From: CAYNST01 sp964546435
Lineage (GTDB): Bacteria > Pseudomonadota > Gammaproteobacteria > Pseudomonadales > Cellvibrionaceae
Reading direction: 5' to 3'
DNA: 64,000 bases
NCBI GenBank assembly: GCA_964546435.1
Contig: CAZJKJ010000003.1
Location: forward strand, 42,023 to 106,022
The position numbers were made by a program, and so were the translations under genes. A model generated the notes under the pieces. That model did no database searches. It saw only the letters and a program-made list of their open reading frames with translations, and was not told the origin of the DNA. Below, one piece after another: positions 45,569 through 53,982 of this stretch; position 1 is the stretch's first letter; each line of letters begins with the position of its first letter.

Positions 45569-46607
45569 GCTGATTCGGGCATTGGTCATTTTGGCTTTTC
45601 TTGGTGTGGTTGCCGCCGGGGGGAGTGTGGCGTACATCTGGCACTGGATGCATTCGGACTTCCCGGTCGCACCGGATGCTCGTGTGATTGCCATTGAACG
45701 GGGCTCAGCCCTGCCGCGGGTGGCCCGGCAACTAGAAGATCGGCATCTGCTCAGATTCCCCTTGTTGTGGCGACTCTATGCGAGATTCCTGGCGCCCGAA
45801 CCCGTCAAGGCTGGTGAGTATGAGCTGGACGAGTTTGAATCGCCGTATAGTTTGCTGGTTAAATTTCAATCGGGTAAGGTGATCACTTACGGAGTTACCC
45901 TCGTCGAAGGGCTAACTTTTGCCGATTTTGTGAAAGCGCTTGCAAAGGCGCCCAAATTAAAGTCGATGCTGCCTCCGGGCGATCTGGATGGGCAACTGCA
46001 ATTGCTGGATTTGAACCTGTCGCATCCGGAGGGGTGGTTCTTCCCGGATACCTATCGTTATATCGCCGGAGAGACAGACGTCTCCATCCTCAGGCGCGCC
46101 CATGGGAAGATGCGTGCAACCCTGCAGCAGGAGTGGGAGGAGCGGCAGCCCGGCCTGCCTTATAAATCTCCCGAAGAGGCCCTCGTTATGGCATCCATTA
46201 TCGAGAAAGAGACGGGTGTTCCCTATGAGCGCGGGACTATCGCAGGAGTGTTCGTAAGACGCCTGGAGCGCGGTATGCGACTGCAAACCGATCCGACCGT
46301 CATCTACGGGCTGGGATTGGAATACCGGGGCAATATCACGCGCCAGCATCTGCGCCAGTCAACCCCTTACAACACCTACGTCATCAAAGGCTTGCCGCCG
46401 ACGCCCATCGCAATGCCCGGCCTGGCTGCCATTCGGGCGGCCATGCATCCGGAACCCGGTGACGTGCTTTATTTTGTCGCCAAAGGTGACGGATCTCATC
46501 AGTTCTCCGCAACTCTTGAGGAGCATAATGCGGCAGTGGCAACCTTTCAAAAGCGCAAACGCGCACCTGACTATCGTTCTGCTCCCGCTTCGGAAAGTCG
46601 GCCATGA
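45561..46607 (+). CDS. mltG: Endolytic murein transglycosylase MltG
   Basis: 348 aa inner-membrane enzyme that cuts nascent glycan strands. One N-terminal transmembrane helix (ALVILAFLGVVAAGGSVAYI), a LysM-like region and the YceG domain with catalytic Glu in MASIIEKETGVPYERGTIAG and RLQTDPTVIYGLG. Overlaps pabC by 8 bp and tmk by 4 bp (ATGA). Confidence 0.96.
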   Translation: MRKLIRALVILAFLGVVAAGGSVAYIWHWMHSDFPVAPDARVIAIERGSALPRVARQLEDRHLLRFPLLWRLYARFLAPEPVKAGEYELDEFESPYSLLVKFQSGKVITYGVTLVEGLTFADFVKALAKAPKLKSMLPPGDLDGQLQLLDLNLSHPEGWFFPDTYRYIAGETDVSILRRAHGKMRATLQQEWEERQPGLPYKSPEEALVMASIIEKETGVPYERGTIAGVFVRRLERGMRLQTDPTVIYGLGLEYRGNITRQHLRQSTPYNTYVIKGLPPTPIAMPGLAAIRAAMHPEPGDVLYFVAKGDGSHQFSATLEEHNAAVATFQKRKRAPDYRSAPASESRP

Positions 46608-47263
46608 CTCAGGCCGGCGCACCCTTTCCCGGGCTCTTTATTACCCTCGAAGGTGTCGAAGGGGTAGGCAAGACCACCAATCTTGACTTCATTGTTTCCT
46701 GGTTGCGCGATCGAGGCGTCGACCCCGTCGTGACACGAGAGCCGGGAGGAACACCTCTGGCAGAAGAGCTTCGTGGATTCCTTTTGCAGCCCCGTACCGA
46801 AGCAATGGACTCGCTCACGGAGCTACTCGTAGTTTTCGCCGCCCGCGCACAGCATTTTCGCACGAAGATCATGCCCGCGTTACAACAGGGCAGGTGGGTA
46901 GTTTGTGATCGGTTTACCGATGCGACCTACGCATATCAAGGGGGCGGAAGAGGCGTGGATACGGCCCTGATTGCCACCCTGGAGCAGCTGGTTCAAGGCC
47001 CGCATCAGCCGGATAAGACCATTTTGCTCGATATGGAGGTGGCCGCAGGTCTTGAACGTGCACGTCAGCGATCCGCGGCGGACCGGTTCGAATCCGAAGA
47101 TCTTCAATTTTTCCATGCAGTGCGCGATGCGTATCTGCGACGTGTAGGACAGGAACCGGACCGCTTTGCGGTTATCGATGCAGCGCAACCGCTCGATCAA
47201 GTGCAGCGGGATATCGCAGCAGTCTTGCGAGCATTACTCGCAGGGGCTGGCCGCCAGGTCTGA
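46604..47263 (+). CDS. tmk: Thymidylate kinase
   Basis: 219 aa, phosphorylates dTMP. P-loop LEGVEGVGKTTNLDF, the TREPGGTPLAEELR segment, and VVCDRFTDATYAYQGGGRGV. ATG overlaps the mltG stop. Ends 26 bp from the convergent rluA-type gene. Confidence 0.97.
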   Translation: MTQAGAPFPGLFITLEGVEGVGKTTNLDFIVSWLRDRGVDPVVTREPGGTPLAEELRGFLLQPRTEAMDSLTELLVVFAARAQHFRTKIMPALQQGRWVVCDRFTDATYAYQGGGRGVDTALIATLEQLVQGPHQPDKTILLDMEVAAGLERARQRSAADRFESEDLQFFHAVRDAYLRRVGQEPDRFAVIDAAQPLDQVQRDIAAVLRALLAGAGRQV

Positions 47264-47289
47264 CATCTTCGGACCTGTTCGGTGGCACC

Positions 47290-47910
47290 TCAGTCCAGCG
47301 CAAACGGCACGTGACTGCGAAAGCTCACTCGTTGCCGCGACACCGGATGCAAAAAATCCAGGGTGCTCGCATGGAGCTTCAAACGCGCATTGTCGGGTGC
47401 GCCGCCGTAAAAGCAGTCGCCTTCAATGGGATGGCCTATTGCCAGGCAATGCACGCGCAATTGATGTGAGCGGCCGGTGACCGGATACAACACCAGTGAA
47501 GTTGTCGTGCCGGTACGATAAACCACCTGATAGCGGGTCAGTGCCGGTTTGCCATGATTCCAGCTCACGTGTTGCCGGGGACGGTTAGGCCAGTCACACG
47601 CCAGTGGCAGGCTGACCTCGCCCCAGTCCACGGCTACCGAGCCGGTCACGACGGCATGATAGACCTTTTTCACCGTGCGAGATTCAAACTGTGCCGACAG
47701 GGACTTTTGTGCCGGATGATCCAGCGCGAAAACCATCAGTCCCGACGTAGCCATGTCCAGGCGGTGGACCAGCCGGATATTGGGGAATCGGATTCGCAAC
47801 GTCTCCAGCAGGTTCGGTTGCGAGGACTTTCCCGGTACTGAGAGCAGGCCGGCCGGCTTGTTGACGACCAGGCAGTGCAAATCGGTATAAACAATTTCGA
47901 TTTCTTCCAT
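47290..47910 (-). CDS. rluA: RluA-family pseudouridine synthase
   Basis: 206 aa, lacking an S4 domain. Catalytic Asp in VHRLDMATSGLMVFALD, start MEEIEIVYTDLHCLVVNKPA, and PVTGRSHQLRVHCLAIGHPI; size and motifs fit RluA (23S U746 and tRNA U32). ATG 47910 begins the homology; the frame upstream (to 47964) reaches into the holB promoter. It is inserted opposite to the reading direction between tmk and holB, which are normally adjacent. A TruC/RluA-like paralogue is the alternative. Confidence 0.85.
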   Translation of the reverse strand: MEEIEIVYTDLHCLVVNKPAGLLSVPGKSSQPNLLETLRIRFPNIRLVHRLDMATSGLMVFALDHPAQKSLSAQFESRTVKKVYHAVVTGSVAVDWGEVSLPLACDWPNRPRQHVSWNHGKPALTRYQVVYRTGTTTSLVLYPVTGRSHQLRVHCLAIGHPIEGDCFYGGAPDNARLKLHASTLDFLHPVSRQRVSFRSHVPFALD

Positions 47911-47971
47911 TTCAGCGCGGGTATTTGCCAGAGGGGATGAATCCGGCGGATTATACCCTCGCAACCGTTCT

Positions 47972-49003
47972 ATGTTTACGGGAAAACCTATGTCGAAAAA
48001 TGCGGGGTTTTTGGCCCAACCGCCGTTTCCATGGCTAGCGCAGGCCTGGGATCAACTGAGTGCTTCGGTAGATGAGTCGAGATTGCCTCACGCCGTGTTG
48101 ATTACCGGACCAGGCGATGTGGGGGAAAACGAGCTCGCTATCGCAGCGGTTCAGTATCTCCTGTGTGCCCAACCGTCCGGTGCGAACTCCTGCAGATGCT
48201 GCAAATCCTGCGCATTACTGCAGACGGGTAATCATCCGGATTTCCACGAAGTTCGGCCGGAGGACACCGGCAAAGCCATCAAAATCGATCAGATTCGCAG
48301 CATTACGCAGATTGCAGCGGCAACCTCCCAGCAAGGAGGGCGGAAGGTGATATTGATTACTCCGGCGGAGAAGATGAATCGCAATGCTGCCAACGCACTT
48401 TTGAAAGTACTGGAGGAGCCCGGCGCAAACTGCTATTTCTTTCTGGTTACGTCCCTGCCGGCACGTATTCTGCCGACCATCAGGAGCCGCTGCCTGCACT
48501 TTCCCCTTGCGGTACCGGATCAACGGGTTGCAGGCGCGTGGCTCGCTCAACAAAACGTCGACAACCCTATGCATTTTCTGGAACAGGCCGGGGGGCGGCC
48601 GTTGCGGGTCGTGAAATGGCTGGAAGCGGGTCTGTTTGAGAAAAGGAAAGCCCTCCGCAGCGCGGTGGAGCGTCTGTTAAACGATGACAGCGGTGATATC
48701 GAGTTTGCGCGGTACATGTCCGGGTTCGATCCGGGTTGGGTTCTCGACGAGCTTCTGGATCTGCTGGCGATCAGTGCCAGACAGCGGGTCGATGGGGGTG
48801 CTGCGGGCAGCCGGTCAGGCGTGTTCGTCGCTTGCGATGAGGTTGCAGTGCATTCCTTGTATCAGGCGTTACTGCAAAGAAAGCTTCTTCTGCAGCGAGG
48901 TGCAAACCTAAATCAGGACATTTTCCTGGCGGATCTGGCTGTCGAGATCGTAGAGGCTGCCAGTTCGCCTGCGGCCTTTCTGTCCGGAACGACCGGCAGG
49001 TGA
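47972..49003 (+). CDS. holB: DNA polymerase III delta' subunit
   Basis: 343 aa clamp-loader subunit. FPWLAQAWDQLSASVDESRL, the degenerate P-loop ITGPGDVGENELA, the zinc module CRCCKSCALLQTGNHPD and the SRC-like IRSRCLHFPL. The start may be ATG 47972 or, more likely from spacing to GGGA, ATG 47990. Divergent from the inserted rluA-type gene with 61 bp between them. pilZ and tatD follow. Confidence 0.94.
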   Translation: MFTGKPMSKNAGFLAQPPFPWLAQAWDQLSASVDESRLPHAVLITGPGDVGENELAIAAVQYLLCAQPSGANSCRCCKSCALLQTGNHPDFHEVRPEDTGKAIKIDQIRSITQIAAATSQQGGRKVILITPAEKMNRNAANALLKVLEEPGANCYFFLVTSLPARILPTIRSRCLHFPLAVPDQRVAGAWLAQQNVDNPMHFLEQAGGRPLRVVKWLEAGLFEKRKALRSAVERLLNDDSGDIEFARYMSGFDPGWVLDELLDLLAISARQRVDGGAAGSRSGVFVACDEVAVHSLYQALLQRKLLLQRGANLNQDIFLADLAVEIVEAASSPAAFLSGTTGR

Positions 49004-49162
49004 GTCTCCGGCGACGCCACCTTTTGAAGCCCGGGCAACCGTGTTTTTGAAAAATGCGCGGGTTGGAACCATACTGATCTGAGATTAAATCTGTTACGTC
49101 CGGGGTTGTGCAGGGGCTGCGGTAGCAGATAAGCGGGTAACTTTGAAACTGGAGCTATGATG

Positions 49163-49513
49163 ATGCAGGGTCTTGGGGGGGCACGTAATGGAATCTTGTC
49201 TCTCACCATTCGGGACAAGGCGGTTCTCTACGCCGCTTATATGCCCTTCATACAAAATGGCGGGCTGTTCATCCCGACCAATAAAACTTACCATCTTGGC
49301 GACGAAGTATTCATGTTGCTGAATCTCATGGATGAACCGGAAAAGATACCGGTAGCCGGCAAGGTAGTCTGGATCACCCCAAAGGGTGCTCAGGGGAACC
49401 GGGCAGCAGGCATTGGAGTCCAGTTCAGTGGCGAAGATGACTCTGCGTCAAAGAAAATTGAAACCTATCTGGCTGGTTCTTTAGAGTCTGACCGGCCTAC
49501 TCATACCATGTAG
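49163..49513 (+). CDS. pilZ: Type IV pilus assembly protein PilZ
   Basis: About 116 aa. GILSLTIRDKAVLYAAYMPF, PVAGKVVWITPKGAQGNRAA and the C-terminal DRPTHTM match Pseudomonas PilZ closely. It lacks the RxxxR and DxSxxG c-di-GMP motifs, as PilZ itself does; it works with PilF/PilB in pilus biogenesis. Three consecutive ATGs (49157, 49160, 49163) follow GGAG at 49151; the third has the best spacing. Confidence 0.95.
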   Translation: MQGLGGARNGILSLTIRDKAVLYAAYMPFIQNGGLFIPTNKTYHLGDEVFMLLNLMDEPEKIPVAGKVVWITPKGAQGNRAAGIGVQFSGEDDSASKKIETYLAGSLESDRPTHTM

Positions 49514-49602
49514 CGTGCCGGGGGTTCGTGGCTGCGAGCTTCCTCTCATCATAGAATCCTTCTCTTAATCGATGTAAGCTTGCCGGTTTTGAGGGTTTGT
49601 CG

Positions 49603-50391
49603 ATGCTAGTTGATTCCCATTGCCACCTTGATCGTCTTAAGCTGGATCAGTGCGGCGGTTCCGTGGCGACCGCAATTGCGGCTGCCAGGGACGCGGGTGT
49701 CAGCCATTTCCTGTGTGTCTGCATCAGTGCGGCGAATAAGGACGCGGTTCTTGATATTGCGAACTCGGATCCCTCCATCTTCGCCTCGGTGGGGATTCAC
49801 CCGTCTGATGTGACCGATACGATAATCGTTGAAGATGAGCTGGGTCTTTGGGCCGATCATCCGAAAGTGGTGGCGATTGGCGAAACCGGCCTGGATTATC
49901 ACTACAGCAAAGACACCGCCGATGCTCAAGTGAGAAGCTTTGCGGCGCATCTGCGCGCCGGCGCCAGGCTGGATCTGCCGGTGATAGTGCATTCCCGGGC
50001 CGCACAAGAGGACACACTAGCGTGCATCAAAGAGCATGGCAGTTCGGCATCCGCCGGAGTTATGCACTGTTTTACCGAGTCCTGGGAGATGGCCAGGGCG
50101 GCCCTTGATCTGAACTACTACATATCCCTGTCGGGCATAGTTACTTTCAAAAACGCTGATGAACTGCGCGATGTTGCCCGTAAGGTTCCTCTGGACCGGT
50201 TATTGGTGGAGACTGATTCTCCCTACCTGGCCCCGGTACCACATCGGGGACGTTCGAACGAACCCAAATTTGTAATCGATGTAGCCAGATTCATTGCGGA
50301 ATTGAGAGGCATCAGTTACGAGGAACTTGCAGAAAAAACCTTCGAAAATTTTTTCCGGCTGTTCCGCCGGGCCGTCCGGACAGGCGTATAA
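49603..50391 (+). CDS. tatD: TatD-family metal-dependent DNase
   Basis: 262 aa TIM-barrel hydrolase. HxH metal site DSHCHLDRLKL, IGETGLDYHYSKDTAD, VIVHSRAAQEDTL, MHCFTESWEMA and LLVETDSPYLAPVPHRGRSN. E. coli relatives are YcfH and TatD nucleases. ATG 49603 has GAGGG seven bases upstream; a TTG six bases earlier is less likely. Last gene of the block, convergent with the PAP2 gene (8 bp apart). Confidence 0.93.
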   Translation: MLVDSHCHLDRLKLDQCGGSVATAIAAARDAGVSHFLCVCISAANKDAVLDIANSDPSIFASVGIHPSDVTDTIIVEDELGLWADHPKVVAIGETGLDYHYSKDTADAQVRSFAAHLRAGARLDLPVIVHSRAAQEDTLACIKEHGSSASAGVMHCFTESWEMARAALDLNYYISLSGIVTFKNADELRDVARKVPLDRLLVETDSPYLAPVPHRGRSNEPKFVIDVARFIAELRGISYEELAEKTFENFFRLFRRAVRTGV

Positions 50392-50399
50392 CTGACGGT

Positions 50400-50921
50400 T
50401 CAGATAGGCGGAACCACCGCGATGAGTGCCGTGGCGATGCAGTAACCGAGGCCGGCGCCGGCCATGACATCACTGGGGAAGTGAACGCCGAGAATGACCC
50501 GCGCCATCCCGACCGATACGGCCCACGGATACAGAATCCAGGCTGCCCATGGGATTGCGAAAGAAAAGATGCAGGCCACGAAAAACGCGGCGGACGTATG
50601 GCCGGACGGAAAACTGAACTGATCGGTGGGCTCGATAACGCTGCAAAAACCCGGGATGGCGGCAGGAGGCCGGTTGCGTTTGAAAAAGCCCTTGAAAAGG
50701 AAATAACACACGCGTTCGATTGAAAACCCCAGCGCGAGCAGAGTGACCAGATGCCAGTGTTGTGCCGCCAGAAACCCCAGGCCTGCAATGACATAGAGGG
50801 GACCATCGGCGCTAAGTGAAGCCCTTCGAGCGATTAGTACGGCGAACTCACGGTTCTTGCGCTTCAGACACCATTCAAATGCCGCCACGTCGATGTTATG
50901 AATGGCTTGCAAAAGGCGCAT
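50400..50921 (-). CDS. PAP2-family membrane phosphatase
   Basis: 173 aa with several transmembrane helices. The three PAP2 motifs are KGFFKRNRPP, FPSGHTSAA and ARVILGVHFPSD (an Ala where the third motif usually has Ser). Likely a lipid phosphatase, perhaps undecaprenyl-pyrophosphate or phosphatidylglycerophosphate. ATG 50921 with GGAGG upstream; 14 further upstream codons are open but unneeded. Confidence 0.88.
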   Translation of the reverse strand: MRLLQAIHNIDVAAFEWCLKRKNREFAVLIARRASLSADGPLYVIAGLGFLAAQHWHLVTLLALGFSIERVCYFLFKGFFKRNRPPAAIPGFCSVIEPTDQFSFPSGHTSAAFFVACIFSFAIPWAAWILYPWAVSVGMARVILGVHFPSDVMAGAGLGYCIATALIAVVPPI

Positions 50922-51151
50922 GCTAAAATCCTCCGGACTCAATCGAACCTGTCGCAGGAGCATGAATATTTGACGATTCGGTTACATCAGGTTTGTCTGA
51001 CATCGGTCCTTTGAAACGCTATCAGGGTGCTCGAGATCCGCACCGACGCGTTATTGTTGAGAAGTCGGAGTCGCAAGCCGTTACGGACCAGGAAGGCGCG
51101 TCTGCCCGCCTTCTGGCTTTTTATCATCCAACGACACAGGTTACAAGTTCC

Positions 51152-51769
51152 ATGCACCATAAAATCCGGACAATGCTTGAATTGCAGGACACAATCAATC
51201 AACGGGTTCATCCGCAATGGCGAACTCAGGGGCATCAATGGTATCGGGCCATCTGGGTTGAGTGCGCTGAATTGATGGATCATTACGGCTGGAAATGGTG
51301 GAAGCAGCAGATCCCGGATCGGGATCAGGTCGTGCTGGAACTGGTGGACATCTGGCATTTCGGATTGAGTGACCTTCTCGAATCAGGTTCCGCCCCTGAC
51401 AGCCTCGCGCAAGAGATTGCAGGCCACTTTCCTGCAGGCACTGCGGCCACTGATTTCCTCACGGAGGTCGAGACCTTCGCTACACAGACACTGTCCGAGC
51501 GCCGCTTCGACGCGGCTGCATTTGCCCGGCTGATGGAAAACGCGGGTTTGTCGCTGGATGAACTCTATGTGATTTATATCGGCAAGAACGTCCTTAATTT
51601 CTTCAGACAAGACCATGGATACAAGCAGGGCTCATATCGCAAAGTCTGGGGGGGCAGGGAAGACAACGAGCACCTTATGGATCTGTTGCGGGATCTTGAT
51701 GCCAACAGCGTGCAGTTCAAGGACGAGATCTACGAGAAACTCAAGGACCGGTACGTCGCAGCCGTCTGA
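51152..51769 (+). CDS. All-alpha (MazG-like) dUTP diphosphatase
   Basis: 205 aa, DUTPase_2 family: dimeric, all-helical enzymes that make dUMP from dUTP. Mg-binding acidic motifs are seen in WVECAELMDHYGWKWWK and LVDIWHFGLSDLL, and KVWGGREDNEHLMDLL closes the fold. This is unrelated to the usual trimeric Dut. The family is common in phages, trypanosomatids and some bacteria. Start ATG 51152 (MHHKIRTMLELQD) matches homologues; the longer frame to 50993 adds 53 residues of no known domain. Confidence 0.85.
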   Translation: MHHKIRTMLELQDTINQRVHPQWRTQGHQWYRAIWVECAELMDHYGWKWWKQQIPDRDQVVLELVDIWHFGLSDLLESGSAPDSLAQEIAGHFPAGTAATDFLTEVETFATQTLSERRFDAAAFARLMENAGLSLDELYVIYIGKNVLNFFRQDHGYKQGSYRKVWGGREDNEHLMDLLRDLDANSVQFKDEIYEKLKDRYVAAV

Positions 51770-51898
51770 TCCGCGGCGTCCGGATTTTGAAGCGGGATGA
51801 CATTCTGGCCGTTTTATTTATAATGGCCGCCCGTAACAGTGGGAAAACCACGACTCCCGCTTTAATGCAGTTCCTATCCCAGTCAGCGGAGACCCCTA

Positions 51899-52882
51899 GT
51901 GAAAGCACCCGTACGAGTTGCCGTCACCGGCGCAGCAGGCCAAATCAGTTATTCTTTGTTGTTTCGTATTGCATCTGGAGAGATGCTCGGTAAAGATCAG
52001 CCAGTCATCTTGCAATTGCTGGAGATTTCGCCAGCCATGAATGCCCTGAAAGGGGTCGCCATGGAACTCGACGATTGTGCCTTCCCCTTGCTGCAGGGGA
52101 TCGTCTGCACAGATGATGCGAATACAGCTTTCAAAGATGCTGATTATGCATTACTGGTCGGCGCGCGGCCGCGTGGACCGGGTATGGAACGAAAAGATTT
52201 GCTTGAAGCCAACGCCGCGATCTTTTCGGTGCAGGGCAAAGCCATCAATGATCACGCTTCCCGCAATGTGAAAGTGCTGGTGGTGGGCAATCCGGCTAAC
52301 ACCAACGCCCTCATCGCCCAGCGTAATGCGCCGGCAATCGATCCGCGCCAGTTTACGGCAATGACACGACTCGATCATAATCGCGCGGTTACACAGTTGA
52401 GCCAGAAGCTTGACGTGCCTTTATCAGCGATTAAAAAAATGACGATCTGGGGCAATCATTCGTCAACCCAGTACCCCGATCTTTTCCATGTCCAAGTCAA
52501 TGGCGAGCTGGCAATCGACCGGGTTGAACGTGCCTGGTACGAGTCCGCATTTATCCCGACTGTGCAGCAGCGCGGTGCCGCAATCATTGCCGCTCGAGGT
52601 GCATCGAGCGCCGCATCTGCGGCTAATGCAGCCCTTTGTCATATGCGGGAGTGGGCTCTCGGAACCGCCGAAGGCGACTGGACGAGCATGGGCGTATATA
52701 GTGACGGGAGCTACGGAATTGAAGAGGGATTAATTTATTCTGTGCCCTGTGAGTGCAAGGATGGTGAATGGAAAGTCGTTCAGGGGCTGGAAATCAGCGA
52801 TTTTTCTCGCCAGAAAATGCAGGCTACCGAGCAGGAACTGAAAGAAGAGCGTGATGCGGTCAAATCGCTGCTCCCATCCTGA
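51899..52882 (+). CDS. mdh: Malate dehydrogenase
   Basis: 327 aa, NAD-dependent, of the longer cytosolic type. VAVTGAAGQISYSLLFRIAS, VVGNPANTNALIA, catalytic His in WGNHSSTQYPDLF, and TRLDHNRAVTQLS. GTG start at 51899. TCA-cycle function. A long GC-rich hairpin follows. Confidence 0.97.
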   Translation: MKAPVRVAVTGAAGQISYSLLFRIASGEMLGKDQPVILQLLEISPAMNALKGVAMELDDCAFPLLQGIVCTDDANTAFKDADYALLVGARPRGPGMERKDLLEANAAIFSVQGKAINDHASRNVKVLVVGNPANTNALIAQRNAPAIDPRQFTAMTRLDHNRAVTQLSQKLDVPLSAIKKMTIWGNHSSTQYPDLFHVQVNGELAIDRVERAWYESAFIPTVQQRGAAIIAARGASSAASAANAALCHMREWALGTAEGDWTSMGVYSDGSYGIEEGLIYSVPCECKDGEWKVVQGLEISDFSRQKMQATEQELKEERDAVKSLLPS

Positions 52883-52903
52883 TCGATCCCGGTAACCACA
52901 AGA

Positions 52904-52947
52904 GCGCCCGCAGGCGCCTTCCCGAGAAGGGAGGCGGTTGCGGGCGC
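52904..52947 (+). terminator. Long GC-rich hairpin between mdh and bcp
   Basis: GCGCCCGCA (52904-52912) pairs perfectly with TGCGGGCGC (52939-52947), enclosing a second stem CGCCT/AGGCG and CCC/GGG around GAGAA. It ends 15 bases before the bcp start codon. There is no T-run beyond TTCTTT, so it could end mdh or shape the bcp leader. Confidence 0.6.
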
Positions 52948-52961
52948 CGGCGGATTCTTTG

Positions 52962-53435
52962 ATGACTCAATTGACGATTGGTGACCTCGCTCCAGTCTTT
53001 GCGCTGGAGAACCAGGACGGCAAGGTTATAGATCTGGCGGCCTTGCGTGGAAAAAAAGTAGTACTTTATTTCTATCCAAAAGCGCTGACTCCCGGCTGTA
53101 CTGTCCAGGCCTGCGGGATCCGTGATATTCAAAGTGTGCTTGCAGAGCACAACGCAATTGCATTTGGACTCAGCCCGGACCCGACGGCAAAACTGAAAAA
53201 GTTTTCTGACAAGTACCGCTTGACGTTCGACCTGTTGTCCGATCCCGAACATAAAATAGCGGAAGCCTATGGCGTGTGGGCGTTGAAAAAGTTTATGGGG
53301 CGGGAATTCTGGGGAGTACTCCGACAAACTTTTATTGTTGATGAAGCCGGATCAATAATTCACATCGCTCATAAGGTGAATTCGCGAACACATCACGCGG
53401 ATCTGATCGACTGGCTTTCTGCCGCGTCGCAATAG
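52962..53435 (+). CDS. bcp: Thiol peroxidase, Bcp-type peroxiredoxin
   Basis: 157 aa. Peroxidatic and resolving Cys in YPKALTPGCTVQACGIRD, the same spacing as E. coli Bcp. GVWALKKFMGREFWGVLRQT and HHADLIDWL follow. Reduces hydroperoxides with thioredoxin. ATG 52962; the frame can extend to 52938 into the hairpin, which I reject. Confidence 0.95.
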   Translation: MTQLTIGDLAPVFALENQDGKVIDLAALRGKKVVLYFYPKALTPGCTVQACGIRDIQSVLAEHNAIAFGLSPDPTAKLKKFSDKYRLTFDLLSDPEHKIAEAYGVWALKKFMGREFWGVLRQTFIVDEAGSIIHIAHKVNSRTHHADLIDWLSAASQ

Positions 53436-53602
53436 CGTTCGGTGACGCTCATTCTCTGACCATGTGGTCGATAAGTAACGTGCAATTCGCCGTTGCGGCG
53501 GGTTGACCGGCTATCCTTGTATCAAATACCTCCGGTTGCACCTGTTAGCACTTCAGTCGGTGTCCGGCCGATCGTGTCCGGCAAATGTGCTTTGCTCACT
53601 TC

Positions 53603-53773
53603 ATGCAGAAACCCGATCCTCCCGATATCAAGCGGTGTGAAGGGAAAATATTCGTATCCAAAATAGACAGATCTGTCTATTATGTCGGCCCAAGTACTTT
53701 GGTACCGGAAAGAGCGAATCGGCGCATCTATCCGTATTATGAGCAGGGATTACCAAGTCCTGCACCATCATAA
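53603..53773 (+). CDS. Possible 56-residue small protein of unknown function
   Basis: A short frame (MQKPDPPDIKRCEGKIFVSK to SPAPS) in the gap between bcp and the GAF-AraC gene. No family is recognised. An upstream in-frame ATG at 53585 exists. Its codons read through a perfect 20-bp palindrome, which weakens the coding claim. No clear ribosome site. Listed because it is the only candidate in a 547-bp gap. Confidence 0.25.
   Translation: MQKPDPPDIKRCEGKIFVSKIDRSVYYVGPSTLVPERANRRIYPYYEQGLPSPAPS
53662..53681. promoter_or_regulatory. Perfect 20-bp palindrome, likely operator
   Basis: AATAGACAGATCTGTCTATT reads identically on both strands. TAGACAG half-sites meeting at the centre are typical of dimeric TetR-type operators. 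It lies 302 bases before the GAF-AraC start. A TATTAT box overlaps its right end (53678-53683). No TetR gene lies in the window. Confidence 0.6.
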
Positions 53774-53982
53774 CAATTCGCTATTTGCAGCAAATTGAAT
53801 CCGAAGGGCTTGCATTCAGTATCCACTCCTTGCAGTGTTGAGTTAACATGCTAACCATTAGTGCGCGGAGTCGCGATTTTTATACACGCTGCCGTTAATC
53901 GCTGGACGATTGAGGCTTTTAGGGGAGAGGGCTGTCCCGCTGAACCAGTAACGTCTAACTCGGATATATAAGGTACACCGCT

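Noticed and set aside
53842..53855. GTTAACATGCTAAC imperfect palindrome before the GAF-AraC gene
   Set aside because: Short, with one mismatch pair; consistent with chance in an AT-rich gap.
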